DNA from: RHKX01 sp963823565
GTDB taxonomy: Bacteria > Actinomycetota > Thermoleophilia > Solirubrobacterales > 70-9
Length of the DNA: 64,000 nt
Reading direction: 5' to 3'
Assembly: GCA_963823565.1 (NCBI GenBank)
Contig: CAWGLR010000001.1
Coordinates: 682,001 to 746,000, forward strand
Shown here: piece by piece, positions 10,692-19,470 of the stretch
How positions within the stretch are numbered: the first letter of the stretch is position 1
Layout: the number at the start of each line of letters is the position of its first letter
Translations under genes and position numbers: made by a program
Notes under the pieces: model-generated
Seen by the model: only the letters and a program-made list of their open reading frames with translations
The model's database searches: none
What the model was told of the DNA's origin: nothing

Positions 10692-10700
10692 GCCGATAGG
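10692..10700 (+). promoter_or_regulatory. GCCGATAGG box before PAS-HD-GYP gene
   Basis: The 9-mer ends 5 nt before the ATG at 10706. It matches the -10 of sigma-28/WhiG promoters (GCCGATAA) at 7 of the 8 positions. The upstream TACAG at 15-nt spacing is a weak -35. The transcript would be leaderless. Identical 9-mers precede two other signalling or membrane genes in this window. Confidence 0.45.
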
Positions 10701-10705
10701 CAAGC

Positions 10706-12625
10706 ATGCGTTCAGGACCCGGGGAGAGCGGTCCGTCGCACGAAGTTGCGGCGGTGACGACGGGCGGAATCGCACCGGCGGAAGCCGCGCGCATCGTCGA
10801 CAACGCGATGGACGCGATCGTCTCCGGCGAGCGCGACGGGACGATCCGGAGCTGGAACGCGGGGGCCGAGCGGCTCTACGGCTACACCGCGGAGGAGATG
10901 ATCGGTCGCTCGTTCATGGACCTCGTGCCGAGTCGCGACCTTCCGCGTGGCGGCGAGCTGCACCAGCACGTGCTCAGCGGCGAGCCGCTCCCGGAGTTCG
11001 AGGCCGAGGCCCGCCGCAAGGACGGCAGCCTGGTCGAGATCTCGCTGACGATCTCCCCGATCCTCGAGGCGGGCAAGCTGACGGGTCTGATCGCGATCGC
11101 CCGCGATCTCGAGGCCCGCCGCCGGGCCGACTTCAGCCGCCGCCAGGCCCGGCAGCGCTTCGCGGGCGCGTTCGCGAACGCGCCGATCGGGATGGCGCTG
11201 GTCTCGCTCGAGGGTCGCTTCGTCGACGTCAACCCCGCCCTCTGCGACCTGCTCGGCCGCTCGCGCGAGGAGCTGGGCAGGACGACCTTCCAGGAGCTGA
11301 CCCATCCGGAGGACCTCGAGGCGGACCTGTCGCTGCTCGAGGACCTGATGGCTGGGCGGATCGAGCGCTACGAGCTCGAGAAGCGGTATCTGCGCCCCGA
11401 CGGCCGGGTCGTCTGGGGGCACCTCTTCGTCACGCTGATCGAGGACGCCGACGGGCGCCCGCACCACTTCGTCTCCCAGATCCAGGACATCACCGCGGCG
11501 AAGGAGCAGGACCTCCAGCTGCGCCGGATGGCCGCCCACCTCGAGGAGCTGTCGCTGGCGGATCCGCTGACCGGCGTCGCGAACATGCGAGCGTTCGAGC
11601 GGGCCGTCGGCGAGGAGATCGAGAGCTCGCGCGGCACCGGGGAGCCGTTCTCGGTCGTGCTGATCGACGTCGATTGCCTCGAGGAGGTGAACCGGGCGAA
11701 GGGCGGCCTCGAGGGCGACCGCGTGCTGCGCTCGGTCGCCGCCGCGCTCAACCACCAGGCACCCGGGCGCGTCTTCCGGATGGCCAGCGACGACTTCGCC
11801 GTCGTCGCTCCCGGGGTCGGCTACGAGGGCGTGGAGGCGCTCGCGAGCCGTCTCGCCCGCTCCGCCGAGGCGGGAACGGGTGGGCTCGCCGTCTCCGCCG
11901 GAACCGCCACCTACCCCGGGGAGGGCGATGAGCCGCAGGAGCTGGTCGCTCGCGCCTCGGCGTCGGTGCGCCGCGGCCGCGTGGGCGGCGTCTGGATCGG
12001 CCCGGCCTCCTTCGAGCACGAGGACTCCTCGCGCGTCGACATCGAGCTCGCCGGCGTGACCGCGCTCGTCGCCGCGCTCGAGGCCCGCGACCACTACACC
12101 GCCGAGCACTCGCGGCGGGTCGTCGACCTCGCGGTGGCCGTCGCCCGCCGCCTCCGGCTCGACGAGACGAAGGTGCAGGAGGTCGAGCAGGTGGCGGTCC
12201 TCCACGACATCGGCAAGGTCGCGGTGCCGGACACGGTGCTGCAGAAGCCCGGCCCGCTGACGGACTCCGAGTGGGAGCTGATGCGGCAGCACCCAGGGGT
12301 CGGCGAGCGCATCGTCGCGTCGCTTCAGACCCTCTCGCACCTCGCGGCCCCGATCCGCGCCGAGCACGAGCGCTACGACGGCGGCGGCTACCCCGACGGC
12401 CTCGCCGGCGATCGGATCCCGATCGCGAGCCGGATCACTCTCGCCTGCGACGCCTTCCACGCGATGACGTCGACCCGGCCCTACCGGGAGGCGATGAGCG
12501 AGGGGGAGGCGCGGGCGGAGCTGCGCGCCAACGCGGGCACCCAGTTCGACCCCGACGTCGTCGATGCGCTCCTCGAGGAGCTCGATGCAAACGTCCCTGC
12601 GGTCGGCTCAAGCAACGGCCGTTGA
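10706..12625 (+). CDS. PAS-PAS-(degenerate GGDEF)-HD-GYP signalling protein
   Basis: The 639-residue soluble protein has a PAS domain at about 22-135 and a second PAS with PAC motif at about 145-270 (ends FVSQIQDITAAKEQ). A GGDEF-like domain spans about 280-430, and an HD-GYP phosphodiesterase about 440-625. The GGDEF signature is ASDDF, and the upstream metal/substrate region is altered, so cyclase activity is unlikely. The HD-GYP part keeps LHDIGKVAVPD, RQHPGVGERI, EHERYDGGGYPDGL and CDAFHAMTSTRPYR, so cyclic-di-GMP hydrolysis is likely. The PAS pair would sense a small ligand or redox state. The ATG at 10706 follows a sigma-28-like box, and the next gene begins 16 bp downstream. Confidence 0.92.
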   Translation: MRSGPGESGPSHEVAAVTTGGIAPAEAARIVDNAMDAIVSGERDGTIRSWNAGAERLYGYTAEEMIGRSFMDLVPSRDLPRGGELHQHVLSGEPLPEFEAEARRKDGSLVEISLTISPILEAGKLTGLIAIARDLEARRRADFSRRQARQRFAGAFANAPIGMALVSLEGRFVDVNPALCDLLGRSREELGRTTFQELTHPEDLEADLSLLEDLMAGRIERYELEKRYLRPDGRVVWGHLFVTLIEDADGRPHHFVSQIQDITAAKEQDLQLRRMAAHLEELSLADPLTGVANMRAFERAVGEEIESSRGTGEPFSVVLIDVDCLEEVNRAKGGLEGDRVLRSVAAALNHQAPGRVFRMASDDFAVVAPGVGYEGVEALASRLARSAEAGTGGLAVSAGTATYPGEGDEPQELVARASASVRRGRVGGVWIGPASFEHEDSSRVDIELAGVTALVAALEARDHYTAEHSRRVVDLAVAVARRLRLDETKVQEVEQVAVLHDIGKVAVPDTVLQKPGPLTDSEWELMRQHPGVGERIVASLQTLSHLAAPIRAEHERYDGGGYPDGLAGDRIPIASRITLACDAFHAMTSTRPYREAMSEGEARAELRANAGTQFDPDVVDALLEELDANVPAVGSSNGR

Positions 12626-12635
12626 GGCCGATAGG
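12608..12635 (+). promoter_or_regulatory. sigma-28-like promoter TCAAG-N14-GCCGATAGG
   Basis: TCAAG at 12608-12612 is followed after exactly 14 nt by GCCGATAGG at 12627-12635, 6 nt before the ATG at 12642. Read as TCAA-N15-GCCGATAG, it is close to the sigma-28/WhiG consensus TAAA-N15-GCCGATAA. The -35 lies inside the end of the upstream gene, so the DUF6159 gene may have its own leaderless transcript. Confidence 0.5.
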
Positions 12636-12641
12636 CGCCCC

Positions 12642-13484
12642 ATGAGCAGAATCAGACGCGGCTGGGCGCTGACCAAGAAGAGCTGGGGGGTCCTGCGCGA
12701 CCACCGGGAGCTGATCCGCTTCCCCCTCTACGGCGGCGTCGCGACGATCGTGATGGCGATCGTCGTCGTCGGTCCCGGCCTCTACCTGATCGAGGACGAC
12801 AAGGTCGCCGGCGGCGCGCCGCTCGTCGTCCTCGGGCTCTACCTGTTGGCCGTGGTCGGCACGTTCTTCAGCGTCGGCCTCGCCCACTGCGCCGACCGGA
12901 TCTTCCGCGGCGAGCAGGCGACCGTCAGCGACGGCCTCGCGTTCTCCCGCGCCCACCTGCGCCAGATCCTCGGCTGGGCCGCCCTCTCCACCACCGTCGG
13001 TGTGATCTTCAGCCTGCTCGAGAACCAGGGCATCGTCGGCCAGATCGTCGGGCGCCTGCTCGACGTCGCCTGGTCGCTCGTCACATTCCTCGCCGTCCCC
13101 GTCATCGCCATCGAGGGCACCGGCCCGATCGAGACCTTCAAGCGCTCGGCAACCCTCTTCAAGGACCGCTGGGGACAGCAGATCACCGGCAACATCGCCA
13201 TCGGCGGCGCGGTCGTCCTGATCGGGCTGATCCCCGCCGTGATCCTGGTCGCCGCCGGCATCGCCATCTGGGCCTCCGCCGGCTTCGTCGGAGCCCTCCT
13301 GGTCATCTGCGGCATCGCCGTCTTCCTCGTCGCGCTGCTGATCTCCAGCGCCCTCGGCGGCATCTTCGGCGTCGCCCTCTACCACTTCGCCCTCGAGGGC
13401 CAGAGCGTCGGCGGCTTCACCCCCGGCGAGCTCGAGTCCGCGGTGAAGCTGAAGCGCGGCGCAACTCAGCCGGCGAGCATTTAG
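12642..13484 (+). CDS. DUF6159-like integral membrane protein
   Basis: The 280-residue protein starts MSRIRRGWALTKKSWGVLRDHRELI, an amphipathic cytoplasmic lead-in typical of DUF6159-type proteins. About six long hydrophobic helices follow (about 30-52, 62-85, 108-128, 140-160, 188-215 and 220-255). A charged loop, IEGTGPIETFKRSATLFKD, lies at about residue 160. The function is unknown. The ATG at 12642 is preferred over an in-frame upstream start that would overlap the HD-GYP gene, because a promoter-like box sits just before it. Sharing that box with c-di-GMP genes suggests coregulation. Confidence 0.78.
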   Translation: MSRIRRGWALTKKSWGVLRDHRELIRFPLYGGVATIVMAIVVVGPGLYLIEDDKVAGGAPLVVLGLYLLAVVGTFFSVGLAHCADRIFRGEQATVSDGLAFSRAHLRQILGWAALSTTVGVIFSLLENQGIVGQIVGRLLDVAWSLVTFLAVPVIAIEGTGPIETFKRSATLFKDRWGQQITGNIAIGGAVVLIGLIPAVILVAAGIAIWASAGFVGALLVICGIAVFLVALLISSALGGIFGVALYHFALEGQSVGGFTPGELESAVKLKRGATQPASI

Positions 13485-13540
13485 CCGCTAGCTGGTAGCG
13501 GGTTGCAGTCGCTGGAGCCGCTTGCTGCTCGCCGCTTGAT

Positions 13541-14614
13541 CTAGCTCGCCGCGGCCGTCCAGCGCTCGGTGTTCTGCTCGACGATCTCGGCGATGATCTC
13601 CTCGATGCCGTAGCGCGGCTCCCAGTCGGGATAGTCGGCGCGGAAGTCGGAGACGTCGGAGATCCACCAGCGGTGGTCGCCGATTCGGTTCTCATCGCTG
13701 AGCTCCCAGTCGAGCTCGCGGCCGCTGACGCGCTCGCAGATCGCGATCGCCTCGAGCATCGAGCAGTTGCTGAAACGGGCGCCGCCGATGTTGTAGACGG
13801 CGGCGGGCTTGGGATCGCGCGCGTAGGCGAGGAAGCCGGCGACGAGGTCGGCCGAGTGGATGTTGTCGCGGACCTGCTTGCCGCCGTAGCCGAACACCGT
13901 GTAGGGGGTGCCGGTGACGGCGCAGCGGGCGAGGTAGGCGAGGAAGCCGTGGAGCTGCGCCCCGGCGTGCTGGGGGCCGGTCAGGCAGCCGCCCCGGAAG
14001 CAGACGGTGGGCATGCCGAAGTAGCGGCCGTACTCCTGGACCATGAGGTCGGCGGCCGCCTTCGAGACGCCGAACAGCGAGTGGGTCGAGCGGTCGATCG
14101 ACATCGAGGTGTCGATGCCGCCGTAGTAGCGGTGGTCCTCCGGCAGCTCGAGCCGGGTCTCGAGCTCGACCAGCGGCAGGCGGTTGGGCGTGTCGCCGTA
14201 GACCTTGTTGGTCGAGCAGAAGACGAAGGGCGCGTCGAGCGCGTGGGCGCGCGCCGCTTCGAGCAGGTTCAGCGTGCCGAGCGCATTTACGCCGAAGTCG
14301 GTGTGCGGCTCGCGCGCCGCCCAGTCGTGGGAGGGCTGCGCGGCGCAGTGGACGACGAGGCCGACCTCCCCGGGCGCGTCGCGAAAGGCGCGCTCGACGC
14401 CCTCGGCGTCGCGGATGTCGACGTCGAGCGTGCGGAACTCCGGGTGCTCGCGGGCGAGCCGGTCGGTCGTCCCCGCCGTCGAGGCCTCTTCGCCGAAGAA
14501 GCGGGCGCGCATGTCGTTCTCGATTCCGATCACGTCCCAGCCGGCCGCGATCAGGGCGCTCACGGACTCCGATCCGATCAGCCCGCCGGACCCGGTGACG
14601 ATCGCCGTCGCCAC
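13541..14614 (-). CDS. NAD-dependent sugar-nucleotide epimerase (CDP-paratose epimerase-like)
   Basis: The roughly 357-residue protein is an extended SDR. Its Rossmann motif VTGSGGLIGSE lies at the N-terminus, with IENDMRARFFG after it as in CDP-paratose/tyvelose epimerases. CSTNKVYGDTPN supplies the catalytic Ser/Thr. The expected YxxxK reads FGVSK, so the catalytic Tyr is Phe while the Lys is kept. Downstream motifs GGCLTGPQHAG, LHGFL and YGGKQVRDNIHS are typical of this subfamily. The GTG at 14614, 1 bp after the upstream stop, gives the usual family N-terminus; an ATG at 14659 would add 15 residues. It probably builds a surface sugar with the upstream genes. Confidence 0.85.
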   Translation of the reverse strand: MATAIVTGSGGLIGSESVSALIAAGWDVIGIENDMRARFFGEEASTAGTTDRLAREHPEFRTLDVDIRDAEGVERAFRDAPGEVGLVVHCAAQPSHDWAAREPHTDFGVNALGTLNLLEAARAHALDAPFVFCSTNKVYGDTPNRLPLVELETRLELPEDHRYYGGIDTSMSIDRSTHSLFGVSKAAADLMVQEYGRYFGMPTVCFRGGCLTGPQHAGAQLHGFLAYLARCAVTGTPYTVFGYGGKQVRDNIHSADLVAGFLAYARDPKPAAVYNIGGARFSNCSMLEAIAICERVSGRELDWELSDENRIGDHRWWISDVSDFRADYPDWEPRYGIEEIIAEIVEQNTERWTAAAS

Positions 14615-14615
14615 C

Positions 14616-16542
14616 TCAGTCGCCCTTCCCGGGGCGTTCTCCGCCGCTCGTCTCGACACTCATTGCGTAGAAGTCGTACCGCAACTCGCCGCTCGGCCCG
14701 GTCAGCTCGAGCGTCTCGGCCTGCGGCGCCTGGGCGAACGGACCGGCGCCGACGAGGCGCGGAGACCCCCGCAGCAGCAGCCCATCGGCCGCGGTGCCGG
14801 GGATCAAGCGGTAGTTCCGGGTGCCGTTGACGACCGCCCGTCGCTCGACGGCCTTGTAGAGCAGCGCCCGGATCGCCTCCAGCCCGCCGACCTCGGCGCC
14901 GTGGATGCGCACGAACACCACCTCGCCCGGCCCCGGCGCCGGCACGTCGATGGTCTCCCCGTAGGCGGCGTCGACCGAGCCGATCTCGCGCGGCTCGCCG
15001 CAGCGGTTCGGGACGCGCTCGAGCAGGAGCCATCGGGGCGCCGCCTGCGCCGTCTCGAAGTTGCAGAGCGTGGCGACCGCCTGCGCGGGCGGATCCCAGC
15101 CGATGAAGCGCCCGTCGATCGTCCCCGGCACCGGTTGCCCGGTGGGCCCGCGGGGCACGGCGCGGAGGACCATCTCGGGTCCGTCGCCGGAGGCGATCGC
15201 CGCGGCGTTCAGCTCGTCGAGTCGCGTGGTGTAGGCGGTGTAGTTCTGGATCACAGGCAGCGGGTCCCAGTTGAGGTCGTAGACCCAGGCGGCGGTGATC
15301 TCGGACGGGTCGATCGAGACGCGGGCGTCGCCCATCTCCTCTCGCATCGACGCCGGCAGCGCGTAGACGAGGGCGATCGCGCTGCGCAACTCCTCGCTCC
15401 GGGCCTCGCGCTCGCCGCGGCTGGAAGAGGTTGACCCATTCGCGCCCGGCCGTGCGGACGTGGGAGATCGGGTCGAGGCGGTCGGCCATCTGCCGGGTGC
15501 CCATCGCGTTGCTCTGGAACGCCGCCGTGATCGCCCGCGGCCAGGAGCAGGACCGCGCCGGCGATTACGCCGACGCGCCAGCGCGCGCGCCACGGCAGGG
15601 CGATCCAGAGAATCAGGGCGGTGGCGAAGAAGAGCGCGATGTGCCCGACGTCGGAGCGGACGACCCCCTCCTTGAAGAGGGAGAACGCCGCCATCGCCAT
15701 CGTCAGCGTCGCGGCGATCCGCGACCGGCGGTCGGGTTGGTCGCCGAGCGCCGCGGCGGCGATCAGCGCGAGCATCGTCACCAGCGCCGCGATCGGCCCG
15801 ACGGTGTTGCGCAGGAACGAGCCCCCCATCGAGCATCGACATCGCCGCGCTGTAGCCCGAGATCACCTCGCGGCTGTTCCCGACGTAGTCGTCGAGGTTC
15901 GCCGAGCGGCTGGCCCGTTGCCAGCCAAAGGCCGATGAAGGCGACGACGAAGAGCCCGGCGAACGCAGCCCACTGCCACGGCCTCGCCCGGGCGCCGACG
16001 AGGGCGAGGGCGAACATCGCCAGCATCGGCGGCCCGGTCGAGAGCTTGAGCAGCATCTCGACGGCCGCGAAGAGGCCGCCGCCCATCGCGAGGACGCTCG
16101 TGGCGTGGGGCGGCGGGTCCCGACGCAGCGCGGCGAAGCAGAGCACGCCGCCGACCGCCAGGGCGACGTCGATCGTGGTCAGCAGCGCCAGTCCCGCGAA
16201 GGCGCCGAGGACCGCCACCCGGCCGCCGGCGATGCGCCGGAACGCCCAGACGAAGCCGATCGCGAGCGCGAGCCAGAGCAGCGAGTTCCAGACGAAGGCG
16301 ATCGACGCCAGATCGACGTACCAGTTGACCGGATCGAAGAGGAAGCCCAGCGGGCCGTAGGTGAAGACGACCTCGGTGCCCCAGTCGAGGCCGTCGTGGG
16401 CGGCCATGTAGAGGCCGGCGCCCCATCCCGGGTCGAGTCCGGGCGCCGGGTAGCGGAACGCGATGCCCCACGTCGCGACCGCGACGAGGAGCCCGAGCGC
16501 CCAGCTCGAGGTCAGCCCCCGCCGCGCCCTATCGGCGGTCAC
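14616..16542 (-). pseudogene. large glycan-cluster membrane protein, broken by several frameshifts
   Basis: Reading across frames gives one polytopic membrane protein of about 640 residues. The N-terminal part (16542 to about 15900) has YPAPGLDPGWGAGLYMAAH, VFTYGPLGFLFDP and several membrane helices. Homology-like continuity then jumps frame near 15900, 15835, 15535 and 15425. The final frame holds a soluble C-terminal domain of about 260 residues ending at 14616. The total length, 1927 nt, is not a multiple of three. The start GTG at 16542 overlaps the GT2 stop, and the end is 1 bp from the epimerase start, so operon structure is intact. Clean overlaps at both ends favour sequencing indels over true decay. 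The family is common in actinobacterial glycan clusters, but its function is unknown to me. Confidence 0.7.
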
Positions 16543-17266
16543 GGTGATAGTCGCCGCGGCTCAGGTGGTGCTCGAGCCAGACGTAGAGGACGATGAACAT
16601 GTAACGGCTGCCCATCTCCCGCATGGCGAGCTTCGACTCGCCGGAGGTGCGGTTCGTCCACGAGATCGGGATCACCCGGTAGCTGGAGCCGCGGACGATC
16701 GCCTTCAGCGGCAGCTCCACCGTCAGGTTGAAGTGGTGCGAGAGCAGCGGCTGGACCGACTCGATGACCTCGCGGCGGTACGCCTTGAACGCGTTCGTCG
16801 TGTCGTTGTATCCGTGGAGGAAGATCGCCCGGATGAACAGGTTCGCGAGCCGGTTGAAGATCAGCTTGATCCGCGGGTAGTCGCGGACCTTCCCCCCGCT
16901 CATGAAGCGCGACCCGAACGCGCAATCCCAGCCCTCCTCCAGCAACGCGTGGTAGCGACAGAGATCCGCGGGATCATCCGAGCTGTCGGCCATGAAGATC
17001 GCCACGGCATCGCCCGTGAAGGCGTCGAGCCCCGCCCGCACGGCCATCCCGAAGCCCGGCGGGTTCGGCGAGCGGTGGTAGCGGACTCGCGGATCGGCCG
17101 CGGCGGCCTCCTCGACGATCTCCCGCGTGCGATCGGTGCTGGCGTCGTCGACGACCAGCACCTCGTGCTCGATCCCGGCGTCCCCGAGCGCGCGGGTCAC
17201 GCCCGCGATCGCCGCGGCGATCGATCCCTCCTCGTTGCGGGCGGGGATGACGACCGAGAGCTTCAC
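16529..17266 (-). CDS. family 2 glycosyltransferase (dolichol/polyprenyl-phosphate sugar transferase-like)
   Basis: The 245-residue protein starts at a GTG (17266) with KLSVVIPARNEEGSI, the GT2 N-terminus, followed by VLVVDDASTDRTREI and the metal-binding region IFMADSSDDP. The later GSRFMSGGKVRDYP and NDTTNAFKAYRREV motifs match polyprenyl-phosphate glycosyltransferases of the DPM1/GtrB type. It lacks the C-terminal membrane helices of GtrB. It would move a sugar from a nucleotide donor to a lipid carrier. The start overlaps the upstream epimerase stop (GTGA), and its end overlaps the start of the large membrane protein by 14 bp. Confidence 0.9.
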   Translation of the reverse strand: MKLSVVIPARNEEGSIAAAIAGVTRALGDAGIEHEVLVVDDASTDRTREIVEEAAAADPRVRYHRSPNPPGFGMAVRAGLDAFTGDAVAIFMADSSDDPADLCRYHALLEEGWDCAFGSRFMSGGKVRDYPRIKLIFNRLANLFIRAIFLHGYNDTTNAFKAYRREVIESVQPLLSHHFNLTVELPLKAIVRGSSYRVIPISWTNRTSGESKLAMREMGSRYMFIVLYVWLEHHLSRGDYHRDRR

Positions 17267-18345
17267 GCCCGGCCCGTCTCGATCCCCAGCGCCGACGCGA
17301 GCCGCTCCTCGTCGGCGCGGATCCACTCGCCGATGTCTTTGAGGATCTCCTCGGCGCCGTGCTGCGGCCGCCAGTCGGTCCGTTCGAGCAGCGCCGCGCA
17401 GTCGGAGATGTAGACGGGGACGTCGCCGGGGCGGGTCTCGGCGACCGACCCGATCTCGACCGTGCGGCCGGTGATCTCGCGGCAGAGCTCCGTCGTCTCG
17501 GCCAGCGAGAGGCTGCACTCGCGCCCGCCGCCGACGTTGACGACGGCTCCGTCCCACGCCTCCGGCGCGACGACCTGCCGCTCGACGAGATCGACGAGGT
17601 CGGCGACGTGCAGCAGGTCGCGCACCTGCTTGCCGCTCCCGCCGAAGCCGATGTAGGAGAGCGGAAGGCCGAAGTGGTGGCTCAGCATCCAGTGCGTGAA
17701 CACGCCCTGGTCGACCCTGCCCATCTGCCAGGGGCCGGCGATCACGCCACAGCGGTCGACGACCGCGCGCAGGCCGAAGGCCTCCCGGTACTCCTCGATC
17801 AGCAGCTCCGCCGCCAGCTTCGTCGTCCCGTAGAGGGTGCGGGCCCCGGCCAGCGGCACGTCCTCCGCGATCCCGGCCGGCGAGATGCCGGGCGTCTCCT
17901 GCTCGGCGGCGAGCTCGAAGCGCGTCGCCGTCTCCTCGAGCGCGGCGCCGTTGAGCGCCCGGAGCGGGTAGACGCGGCTGGTCGAGAGGAAGACGAAGTA
18001 CGCGCCGCAGCGGCGGGCGAGCTCGAGGCAGTTGTAGGCGCCGGTCAGGTTGGTGTGCACGAGGTAGGAGCTGTCGCCGTCGACCCCGCTCATCACCGAG
18101 GGCTCGGCGGAGCACTCGATCAGGACGTCGGGCTCGGGCACCGCCGCGAGGTCGTCGGGGGAGCGGACGTCGCCCTGGGCGAAGCGCACGCCGGCGGCGT
18201 CGAGGCGCTCGAGGTTGAGCTCGGAGCCGCGGCGATAGAGGTTGTCGAGCGCGGTGACGCCCCAGTCGGGGTGACGCGAGGCGAGCGCGACGGCGAGGTT
18301 GGAGCCGACGAACCCGGCGCCGCCGGTGATGAGTACCTCTGCCAC
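17263..18345 (-). CDS. NAD-dependent epimerase/dehydratase (CDP-tyvelose epimerase-like)
   Basis: The 360-residue extended SDR has the Rossmann motif ITGGAGFVGSN, ALDNLYRRGSELN after strand two, the catalytic Ser in FLSTSRVYP, and an intact active-site YGTTK. GCVIAGPWQMG-type and GFGGSGKQVRDLLHVAD segments match the CDP-tyvelose/UDP-glucose epimerase branch. It starts at a GTG at 18345 and overlaps the glycosyltransferase start by 4 bp. It is first in a four-gene minus-strand operon running to 13541. Unlike the second epimerase of the operon, this one keeps the catalytic Tyr, so the two may act on different steps or form a pair. Confidence 0.88.
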   Translation of the reverse strand: MAEVLITGGAGFVGSNLAVALASRHPDWGVTALDNLYRRGSELNLERLDAAGVRFAQGDVRSPDDLAAVPEPDVLIECSAEPSVMSGVDGDSSYLVHTNLTGAYNCLELARRCGAYFVFLSTSRVYPLRALNGAALEETATRFELAAEQETPGISPAGIAEDVPLAGARTLYGTTKLAAELLIEEYREAFGLRAVVDRCGVIAGPWQMGRVDQGVFTHWMLSHHFGLPLSYIGFGGSGKQVRDLLHVADLVDLVERQVVAPEAWDGAVVNVGGGRECSLSLAETTELCREITGRTVEIGSVAETRPGDVPVYISDCAALLERTDWRPQHGAEEILKDIGEWIRADEERLASALGIETGRA

Positions 18346-18401
18346 AGTCGCGGCAGGGTAGACGAGGACGATGGGGCGACGGCATGCATAATCCCGCGTC
18401 C

Positions 18402-19058
18402 ATGCCGGGAGGGATCAACTACGAACGGCTCTACGAGTACCGCTTTCGCGACGTCGACCAGAGCGCGAAGGTCGCCGTGTGGAACGAGATCGCGCGGGAC
18501 CTGCACGAGCGGCTCGGCCGGCCGCAGCGCGTCCTCGACCCCGCCGCCGGGAGCTGCGAGTTCATCAACGCCGTCCCGGCCGCCGAGCGCTGGGCGGTCG
18601 ACCGGGTCTCCTTCGACGGCGTCGAGACCGCGCCCGGGACCAACCTCGTCATCGCCGACGTCATGGAGGCCGAGCTCCCGGCCGGCCACTTCGACGGCGC
18701 GCTCGTCTCGAACTTCCTCGAGCACCTCCCCGACCCCGACGCCGTCGCCGACTTCCTCGAGCGGCTCCGGGGCTGGATGGCCCCCGGCGGCCGCGTCGCG
18801 ATCCTCGGCCCGAACATCCGCTACTGCGCCGACACCTATTGGGACTGCGCCGACCACTGGGTGGGCCTGACCCACGTCGCGATCGAGGAGCACCTCTACT
18901 CGGCCGGCTTCACCCCCCGTGTCACCCACCCGAAGTACCTCCCCTACTCCTTCCGCAGCGTCCTGCCGGCCTCGGCGGCGCTGACGCGCCTCTACCTGCG
19001 CACGCCGCCGGCTTGGCGCCTCCTCGGCAAGCAGTTCCTCGTCATCGCCGAGCGCTGA
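18402..19058 (+). CDS. class I SAM-dependent methyltransferase
   Basis: The roughly 218-residue protein has RVLDPAAGSCEFINAV as SAM motif I, DVMEAELPAGHFDGALVSNFLEHLPD spanning motifs II-III, and MAPGGRVAILGPN as the post-motif strand. This is a standard methyltransferase-11 type fold. The start could be the ATG at 18384 or 18402. A CATAAT element at 18388-18393 could act as -10 for a leaderless transcript starting near 18402, so I use the latter. It is divergent from the sugar-epimerase operon, so a sugar or glycolipid substrate is plausible by context only. Confidence 0.83.
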   Translation: MPGGINYERLYEYRFRDVDQSAKVAVWNEIARDLHERLGRPQRVLDPAAGSCEFINAVPAAERWAVDRVSFDGVETAPGTNLVIADVMEAELPAGHFDGALVSNFLEHLPDPDAVADFLERLRGWMAPGGRVAILGPNIRYCADTYWDCADHWVGLTHVAIEEHLYSAGFTPRVTHPKYLPYSFRSVLPASAALTRLYLRTPPAWRLLGKQFLVIAER

Positions 19059-19149
19059 GCGCACCGGCGATCGCCCCGGGCCTGAGGTGCCGGGACGATG
19101 CCCTCCACCGCGATCGGCCTCGCCCGCCACGCTCGCCACGAAGAACGTG

Positions 19150-19368
19150 ACGCCGCCGTTCTCGACGGTGTACGGGCGCAACGTGACGCTCCGCGTGGCC
19201 CGCGCCAACGCGCGAGCGATGATCCCGCGCGTGCTCGGGCTCATGGCGGACGGCCGGCTACGGCCCGAGCCCGTGACGACCCCGCTCGCGCCCGTCGACG
19301 AGGCCATCCAGGCGCTCGGCGTCCACATGCGGGGCGGGAGCACGAAGACGATCCTCGTCGACGCCTGA
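19150..19368 (+). pseudogene. C-terminal remnant of a zinc-type alcohol dehydrogenase
   Basis: About 73 residues resemble only the last part of a zinc-containing alcohol dehydrogenase: YGRNVTLRVARANARAMIP, a helix VLGLMADGRLRPEPVTT, and a terminal TKTILVDA. The nucleotide-binding core and zinc-binding N-terminus are missing. No credible start codon or ribosome site precedes it. It fills most of the 412-bp space between two methyltransferase genes. I see it as a degraded gene fragment. Confidence 0.55.
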
Positions 19369-19470
19369 ACCGACCAAGGGCTCCGACCGCGCCGGGTCCT
19401 GCCTGCATGCGTTCGCGCGACCCGACCGGAGCGGACGCGCAGTGGAGCATCCGGTCGGTTTAATCCCAGC

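Noticed and set aside
16528..16537. A further GCCGATAGG on the minus strand
   Set aside because: It lies after the GTG start of the large membrane-protein gene and has no TCAAG-like box at the right spacing, so it is probably coding chance.
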